This document shows, one piece after another, positions 58,251 to 64,000 of a stretch of DNA of 64,000 nucleotides. The DNA comes from Silene conica (Eukaryota > Streptophyta > Magnoliopsida > Caryophyllales > Caryophyllaceae), in assembly GCA_029255685.2 (NCBI GenBank), contig CM055314.2:39934790-39998789 (forward strand), written 5' to 3'. Each line of letters opens with the position of its first letter. Position 1 is the first letter of the stretch. Position numbers and translations under genes: made by a program. The notes under the pieces are model-generated. The model saw nothing but the letters and a program-made list of their open reading frames with translations. It was not told the DNA's origin and searched no databases.

Positions 58251-59497
58251 GCAACGATGGCAGTAATAGTCATTATAATAACAATGATAATAATATGTAT
58301 ATTATTATTATTATTAATAATAATAATAATATAATAATATACAACTATTGATAAAATTAGAAAACCCAAACCCACGACAACTCTATGAACCGCGGCCAAA
58401 AAAAACGAGCACAACCATCACTAACGCCACCTCCACCGCCGACAACCACCACAACCCCTTCACTCACCTCAACCTGCCCCATCACCGACACCCATCAGCG
58501 GTCGACTCCCGCCGGCGCGTCAAACCGAGCCACAACTATGCTTGGTTCGTCATTCGGCATCACCCGCGTCTACAAACTATTTCCGCTGCCACCTCACGCG
58601 GCCCTGACACAACCCATGAACACCACCGTTAACATAGACCGTGGTACCACCGTGTCGACCTCCCCCGGGTCTACGGTGGCACCACCCCACGACCTTATAC
58701 AAATTCCGACCCAAAACCATAAACCCGACGCCGACCCCCTAACTCCGACAACCATGACCACCAGTCCACCACTGACGGTCCGACACCCAGACCCTCACCC
58801 ATGTGCCTAACCCACGACTACCATGACACCCTAAACACGAAAAGGCAAACGAAGTTGAAAAACGTAAAGAAAAACTCACCTAGACTCGTGTCGGTTTCGG
58901 TTCGAAAAGTCACGACAACCACCTTGTACCACCGCCACCGCCGTCTCTCTCTCTCTCTCTCTCTGTCTCGTTCTACCAGCCGCCATCATCACGTTTGAAG
59001 GGGGTGAGGGTTTCGGAAAAAAAAACAAAAACTAAGGTGTAGGGTTGGAAAGAACGTGTTATACGTGTACGTATTAGGGTTTATGGGAAAGCGAATGGGT
59101 CGGGTAGGGATAGCATGGTTACTTGGCCCATATACTCACACGACCTATGTTAAATAATTCAAACCAAAGTCTAACCCTATACACGTATAACTCGTAAAGT
59201 TATTATCAACTTAATTGACATACTTACAATAAGGATTAATAGCATACGATAATATAATATAAGACTTATAATATTAAGTCTCGAGTCACTTATAATATCA
59301 AAACCCGAGTCTTAAAAAAAATTTGAGGCATTACATATTCGATAAAATAATTATCGAATACTAATGTTCAAATACGATCAAAACGTCAATATAAACAATA
59401 AATGTCATACTAAAATACGAGGTAAACATCATTCAAATATTATTAACACGTGACTATATAAATACGAAAAATTGTAATCAAAATACGAGGTATTACA
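57123..59497 (-). repeat. 5' LTR of F
   Basis: 2375 bp; nearly identical to 50697-53063. Confidence 0.92.
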
Positions 59498-59502
59498 GTT
59501 TG

Positions 59503-60736
59503 GGGGCAGCAATTTCACTAGGGTTACCAAGAAAATCAGAACCAGTAGTCTCTGAGAACACCCGCAAGGCATCGGCGAAATAAGGGCCAGGGTTAATGAT
59601 ACCAGAAGGCCGCAGGAGCCTAGCCTGCAATTCAGCAGACTACAAACGGGAAGCCAAGAATGCATAATGTAACACATTACCTGCTGCAAAAACACCAAGT
59701 CCACCTAAATGAAAGGGGAAAGTAGCAAGGCACCACTGCCACTCCCCAAACCTAGGCCCAGACGCGATAACAATACGCTCCAAGCTAGAACGAAGCGCAG
59801 CATCAAAACGGAGATGAGCCGACCCAAAAGCAATCGGGGAACAAGTACGAAGAGAGAAATAAAGCTTAGAAATACCAGTACATGCACGAAGCAAAAGCAA
59901 CTCACACTGCGGGTCCTAGATCCTCGCGACTAAGTCCATAAGCTCAACAGTCTTAGTCACTCTCCACTCCACAAGCTCACCGCTAAAAATACGGCAAGTA
60001 CTGACTGGCCCGCCCAAAACCGAGACACCCCGTAATGGACGGGCGATAGAAGCGGGAAAAACACCGGGAAGCCGACTCCGGGGGTCCTCAATAGGCAAAA
60101 ATAGCTCCGTCTTACCAACATTAAGATGAAGACCAAAACCGGGGCCATCAGCCAAATCAAATCCAACACCCTCCCCACCTCCAACGTATCTCCAACAATA
60201 GTATCATCATCCAAGTACCAGGCCTGCATAGTAAGATCAAAGGAATTCCGAATTTTGCACACCAAGGGATGCAAAACCAATGCGAAAAGCAACGGCCCTA
60301 ATGGATCACCCTGCTGAACTCCTTGACAAGACCTCAAACAATGCTCCCCATAATACAATCGGGCAGGGCGAGAATAACAGAACTCCACCCAACGGGAAAG
60401 ACCCGGGCAACAACGACGAATCTCCTGAAGCATGACTGAGCGGTCAACAAGGTTGAAGGCATTCCGGAAATCAACCAGCAACATAGACCGAGAGCTGGGC
60501 ACCCGTGAAACTAGCTGGGCGCCCACTCCCTTAGCAATAGCAAAACTAAGGCGAGCAAAGATAAAAGCAGCGCTCCGCGATCCGGCATCCTGGGACACAG
60601 AAAACTTCTGAATCCGCTTGAGCAAGGAAACAACATCTTCCCCAAATTCCCCCAAAGAAGAGAAGGAGAAAGGCAAGAAGCCATAACCATGTCCCGTGGA
60701 CAAGTCCCTGTACTTGGCGCACTTTCTCCTAGCAGC
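59503..60736 (-). pseudogene. Reverse transcriptase part of the endonuclease-type LINE, decayed
   Basis: Minus-strand pieces carry LLVDFRNAFNLVDRS, GVQQGDPLGPLLFALVLHPL and the catalytic AWYLDDDTIVGDT (YLDD instead of the usual FADD), then GLHLNVGKTELF, RPLRGVSVLGGPVS, LLLRACTGISKLYFSLRTC and FPFHLGGLGVF. Frames change after the YLDD region and near 59905, so it is not functional. Upstream of the RT core the same frame begins with GYGFLPFSFSSLGEF...KGVGAQLVSRVPS, which is the C-terminal part of the same kind of protein (compare 49886-50100). The end of one copy is therefore joined to the RT of another. Confidence 0.72.
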
Positions 60737-60835
60737 ATCAACCTTGTCCGTGATACTCTTTTGGATATTTGCTACCGGTTAGGGATCTATACTGGTCGGG
60801 ATCGAGGTGGATATTCGGTTGCTCGATGGTGCGGG
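60737..60835 (+). pseudogene. Inverted fragment of the endonuclease-type LINE
   Basis: On the plus strand it reads NLVRDTLLDICYRLGI, the counterpart of NLVMDTLLDICYRSGI on the minus strand at 50340-50390. It joins head to head with the minus-strand piece DAARRKCAKYRD near 60737, then runs into the ATT repeat of G. A 5' inversion of this sort is a known outcome of LINE integration (twin priming). Confidence 0.7.
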
Positions 60836-60840
60836 GGGAT

Positions 60841-61278
60841 CTTTAATTATTATTATTATTACTACTACTACCATTATTATTGACAATTGATGTGGTTGTT
60901 ATTATATGTTAGTATTATTATTGGTAATATTGTTGTTATTGTTATTATTTGTAATATATGTTTATTATTATTAACAATATTGCTCGTACTTTAATTATTA
61001 GTTGTTTCAAAGGATTTTAAGTGTATCGAAGCCTGGGGTTTGTCACCAGTGGGTTGTGGGTGATGTGAGGTCTCGAGTATGGTGGTTGGTGGCGGTTATG
61101 GAGGTGTTAGGAGGTGGTTAGAGGGGCGTTTAAAGAGGCGTTTAAAGAGGGGGCATGAACGGGAGTAGGAAGAGTTGTATAGGTCAGTTGTGGCAGGGCG
61201 TTTTGTCACTGGTTTCGAGGGCTGAGATGGTCATGTCGAGGGTGGTGGTTGGTGCCATCTGGTGCACTGTAGGTCAAG
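60841..61278 (+). repeat. LTR fragment G, continuation
   Basis: Matches 49440-49597 (attattgacaattg, gtggttgttattatatgtta, then aacaatattgctcgtac), so it continues the second 370-bp unit of G. The rest is G-rich and non-coding, like other chromovirus LTRs here. Its end is not seen. Confidence 0.6.
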
Positions 61279-61389
61279 TGTAAAACCCCTCGTCGCAACG
61301 GAAAATATAAACATACAAACATGCCAAAATTTGCGCGAAATTTAAATTATAACATGCTTGAAAGATACAAGGTGAATTAACAAAATTAT
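61279..61389. repeat. Truncated LTR start
   Basis: tgtaaaacccctcgtcgcaa, then cggaaaatataaacata, resembles the start of H and may be a relative into which H inserted. Confidence 0.4.
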
Positions 61390-62065
61390 TGTAACATCCC
61401 AATATTTCGAGTGTGAACCCCCGCGATTTAGCGGAAAATATAAACACAAATAAGCGGAAATAAGGGGTTTTTAAAACTTTTTCTTCAACAAGTTAAACGA
61501 TTTAGCATGCGAAGGTTCAAACAAAAGAAAGTGCGGAAAAGGAAAGGTAGATCAAATCCTACAACAAAAGGAGTGAATGGGGAAAAGATATCCCACGAAT
61601 GTAAACATAACGTTGGGTGGTCTAGCAATACAAAAGTCGATTTAGGTCCAAGGTTAAGTTCTCGCTAGCCCACACGTCTCCCCCAACTATGCTCCACGAA
61701 CCTGTCATTCATAAAACATGAATGCCAACGTTAGTGGGGAGTAACCCAAGGTTCTCCCATGCCATTTTACATCATAAGACAAGTAGACAACAATAGCAAT
61801 ATACCGAGTAATTATACATGTGAGAGAAACCGTAAATCACAATTAATGCCCAACACATTCCACATGATTAGGCATAAGATAGTCAAAGAAGGAAAGAGTA
61901 CAAAAGATGCATGTGAGTCACAAGAGCGTTAGGATATAACCATCCAATCGTAAATAGGGAATGAATGTAACCATTCACCACAACCATAGCATCCAAGCTA
62001 CTAAACAATTAAGGATAGAATGAACGCCTGTCAACGAGCATGCAAGCTACCACTGACACGCTAGA

Positions 62066-62258
62066 GCGCATTAGCACGACCTCCATCAACGGGAGCGCAT
62101 TAGCACGACCTCTAACCAACGGAGCGCATATGCACGACCTCCGATTACTATGTATAGCGTAACCACTGACTATATGCCTAAGACCTGGCCAGACCTCTCG
62201 ATGTAACTACGACACCGAACGACACACGGGGACCGAAGCGCATGAAGCACGACCTCCG
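62066..62258. repeat. Short repeats around gagcgcattagcacgacctc in LTR H
   Basis: Three near-tandem copies at 62068-62150 (period about 33) and a worn fourth at 62227-62255. Confidence 0.75.
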
Positions 62259-62824
62259 ACCAATCCCGAACATGGTTAAAATCCCAATACATGGGTGGCA
62301 TTTGTTCATTACAACGATACACAACCGTACCCTTGCTATCTATCAATTCAAGCTTATCATACTCAACATTATATACTTTCGTTAACAAAATCATTAACAA
62401 CTCATTAGCACACATGAGCCACAATGTACGCAAGTCAATGCTTAAGTTAGTTTCTAGAAGCTATTTTGAGGTAGGAGTCGGTTTCCCTTCCGGTTGCCCG
62501 GCCGGGGGGTCTTCTTCCTCAACTTAGCTTCTAAGAATGGCCTAAGCATTGTTCCACGACAAAATAATACAAGCCCACCAACCCCCTTATAATTTCATAC
62601 ATTTATGCACCCAAAACGATGGTTAAAACAACGTTACCATGTCTAGGCTCGGACGGGGAATATGGGGTGATACGAAAGTGATACATTAGGCCTCATAAAC
62701 AAGAGATTCAATACTTTAAAACTTGCATTCATACATGGGAGAGAGACTAGGAAACAAGTGGAAGAAGAAAGGGTACAAAAACAATCAAATGCACGAGCAC
62801 AAACCGCGACGAAACAGAGGAAAC

Positions 62825-62896
62825 CGCAGGCTGCGGCCAGAGGCGCAGGCTGCGGCCAAAAGCGCAGGCCTGCGGCCTCCAGCGTAGGCTGCGCCG
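62825..62896. repeat. GC-rich 19-20-bp tandem repeat in LTR H
   Basis: Starts of cgcaggctgcggcc-type units at 62825, 62844, 62863 and 62883, each followed by five variable bases. Strikingly GC-rich in an AT-rich setting. Confidence 0.88.
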
Positions 62897-63801
62897 CCCC
62901 CTGCCCTGCCACGGCCTGTTCGCAGAACATGGCAATCGTTGCCCAATTGTTTGCTACCCACAAACCCACTACAAACCCCTTCTTTCAAGCACTAAATGAA
63001 CATGTATTTAAGGTGTATCATTACCAACCAAAGCTACTTAAACTAACACCAATCTCCTCTTAATTTAACACTTTAAAACATGGAATTCAATTAGGAAGTG
63101 AGAGCAATGGTTCTAGCAATTTCAAACATCCAAAACCCATGTAAGAGATACCAACACAAGTTAAACAACACTAATCATCTACAAAATTGATAACTACCAT
63201 TTTATACTTAAAATTCACATACAAGGACTAATTCCTTGAAAAAGAGGATATGAAAATCATTAAAGTTACCTTCTTGCTTGAGCTCTAATCCAAACTCTCG
63301 TCAATTTCGTAGGAATCGCCCTCCGGATCACCCGACTCAAAGCCTACAACCAAAGGAAAGGTTAGAGTGGAAAAACTAAGGCGTGAGTGCCCAAGTAGGG
63401 TTTCGAAATTTTGAAGGGAGGGGAGTGAAGATCACATTTTCTTACCTTAAAAGAAGGAGAAGGAGAAGAGGAGAAGAAAGAAGTAAAAACCGCCAAAAAC
63501 CGATTAGAAATGAACAAGATGTGATGATTTTTGAGTTGTAGCTTTTTGGGAGGTAACAATGGAGTTTGTGGAAATGGTGAAATTGAAAAGTGAAAAGAGG
63601 AGAGAGGTGAATAAAGGTTTTATGAGGGTTTCATCAAATAGACACAAGTTACTTGACCCATTTCCGGGTACAACCCATATAACTCGATTTTGAGTCGGAT
63701 TTTGCTAGAAGCTAAGTCTTAAGGTTACTATACGATTTGGATTTAAAAAGAAACCGACTATATTAAATAAATTCCAAGGCGGGAATTTCGCGGGTGTTAC
63801 A

Positions 63802-64000
63802 TCGAGACTTGGAAGTTTAAAGATTTTAAGTTCAAGTTCGAGAAATAATTTATATTTCGTAATTTGTGGAAATTCATTTAAATAACTGATTAATTTATAT
63901 GAGAATATTTTAAAGGATTTAAATAAGATTTCATTTAATTGCGTAATTTACGTCTTAGGAATTTAATTTCATAGTCCGGAAATATTTATATCGTCTTAAG
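63802..64000. other. Right edge, unassigned
   Basis: AT-rich, probably more LTR sequence; no gene or boundary recognised. Confidence 0.3.

Larger units (their letters stand above)
50697..59497 (-). mobile_element. LTR element F: young, chromovirus-like, non-coding
   Basis: LTRs 50697-53063 (2367 bp) and 57123-59497 (2375 bp), TSD gtttg on both sides, tRNA-iMet primer site at 57105-57119, polypurine tract beside 53063. The 4.06-kb interior has no gag or pol. The two LTRs differ at only about a dozen positions by eye (about 0.5%), suggesting a few hundred thousand years. It is mobile only with proteins from an autonomous relative. Same family group as C by interior and primer site. It looks structurally whole for a non-coding element. 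Confidence 0.92.
49829..60840 (-). mobile_element. LINE with reverse transcriptase and restriction-like endonuclease, split by element F
   Basis: Two pieces: 49838-50696 (endonuclease end, with poly-A tail as T9 at 49829-49837) and 59503-60840 (reverse transcriptase end). They are continuous across element F: the right piece ends in the sense NPSEIAAPK and the left resumes with KLMKKLADIY. Gene order RT, CCHC, endonuclease is that of R2-superclade LINEs, not of plant L1. The 5' end is rearranged, and the element sits in an ATT microsatellite of G. No APE endonuclease is present. Confidence 0.72.
61390..63801 (-). repeat. LTR H (chromovirus-like), about 2.4 kb
   Basis: Ends tgtaacatccc...cgggtgttaca on the plus strand; by comparison with C and F the element sense is minus. 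No primer site on its left or polypurine tract on its right, and the flanks (attat, tcgag) do not match, so it is either a solo LTR with altered edges or a recombination product. No coding capacity. Confidence 0.65.

Noticed and set aside
62758-63063. 101-codon Ala/Arg-rich frame
   Set aside because: Caused by the GC-rich tandem repeat in LTR H.

Overview
The window is a stretch of flowering-plant nuclear DNA (most likely a eudicot with a large, repeat-rich genome) made almost entirely of transposable elements nested inside one another. The element families seen (CACTA with TNP2 and Ulp1-type genes, plant L1 LINE, Tat/Athila-like and chromovirus-like Ty3/gypsy LTR elements, Ty1/copia) point to a plant; I found no ordinary host gene, rRNA, tRNA gene or CRISPR. 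The species cannot be named from the sequence.

Layout. (1) Start to 25193: a CACTA DNA transposon on the minus strand whose left tip lies just outside the window. It carries a decayed TNP2-like transposase gene (10222-13464) and a second spliced gene with a Ulp1-like protease end (541-9155). Three things sit inside it: a coding-intact L1 LINE (4086-8738, 16-bp target duplication) that split an exon; a young Tat/Athila-like LTR element 'A' with gag-protease but no reverse transcriptase (15971-24037, TSD ctaag); and a block resembling plant mitochondrial DNA (about 14760-15650). (2) 25194-48326: the 3' part of an older relative of A, element 'B', on the plus strand. Its single visible LTR is split into three by a solo copia LTR 'J' (26724-27976, TSD gttat) and by a large chromovirus-like element 'C' (28075-47661, minus strand). 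C itself holds a solo LTR 'K' (30461-32631, TSD ggcag) and a broken Ty1/copia element 'D' (33106-43074, TSD taaag). (3) 48327-61278: a LINE RT fragment, then an LTR fragment 'G' whose ATT microsatellite received an unusual LINE-like element carrying reverse transcriptase plus a restriction-like endonuclease; that LINE is in turn split by a young non-coding LTR element 'F' (50697-59497, TSD gtttg). (4) 61279-64000: further LTR material, mainly LTR 'H'.

Most notable. (a) A fixed-geometry module, two 12-mers of the GGTCGACCGACC / GGTCGGTCGACC type always exactly 9 nt apart (33 bp), recurs throughout A and B, in LTRs, in untranslated parts and in frame in gag. (b) Perfect hairpins whose stems differ but whose short G-rich loop is kept lie beside the polypurine tracts of two unrelated LTR lineages, with a degenerate series of them in C and F. 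(c) A foldback MITE carried in both LTRs of D has its interior in opposite orientation in the two LTRs. (d) The RT plus restriction-like-endonuclease LINE, unexpected in flowering plants where L1 and RTE types (both with AP-endonuclease) dominate, lies in an ATT microsatellite.

Inferred order of events: B, then C and J into B's LTR and the CACTA into B's interior, then D and K into C, and most recently LINE-L1 and A into the CACTA and F into the endonuclease-type LINE. All identifications rest on reading motifs and repeat ends by eye; no database search was run.
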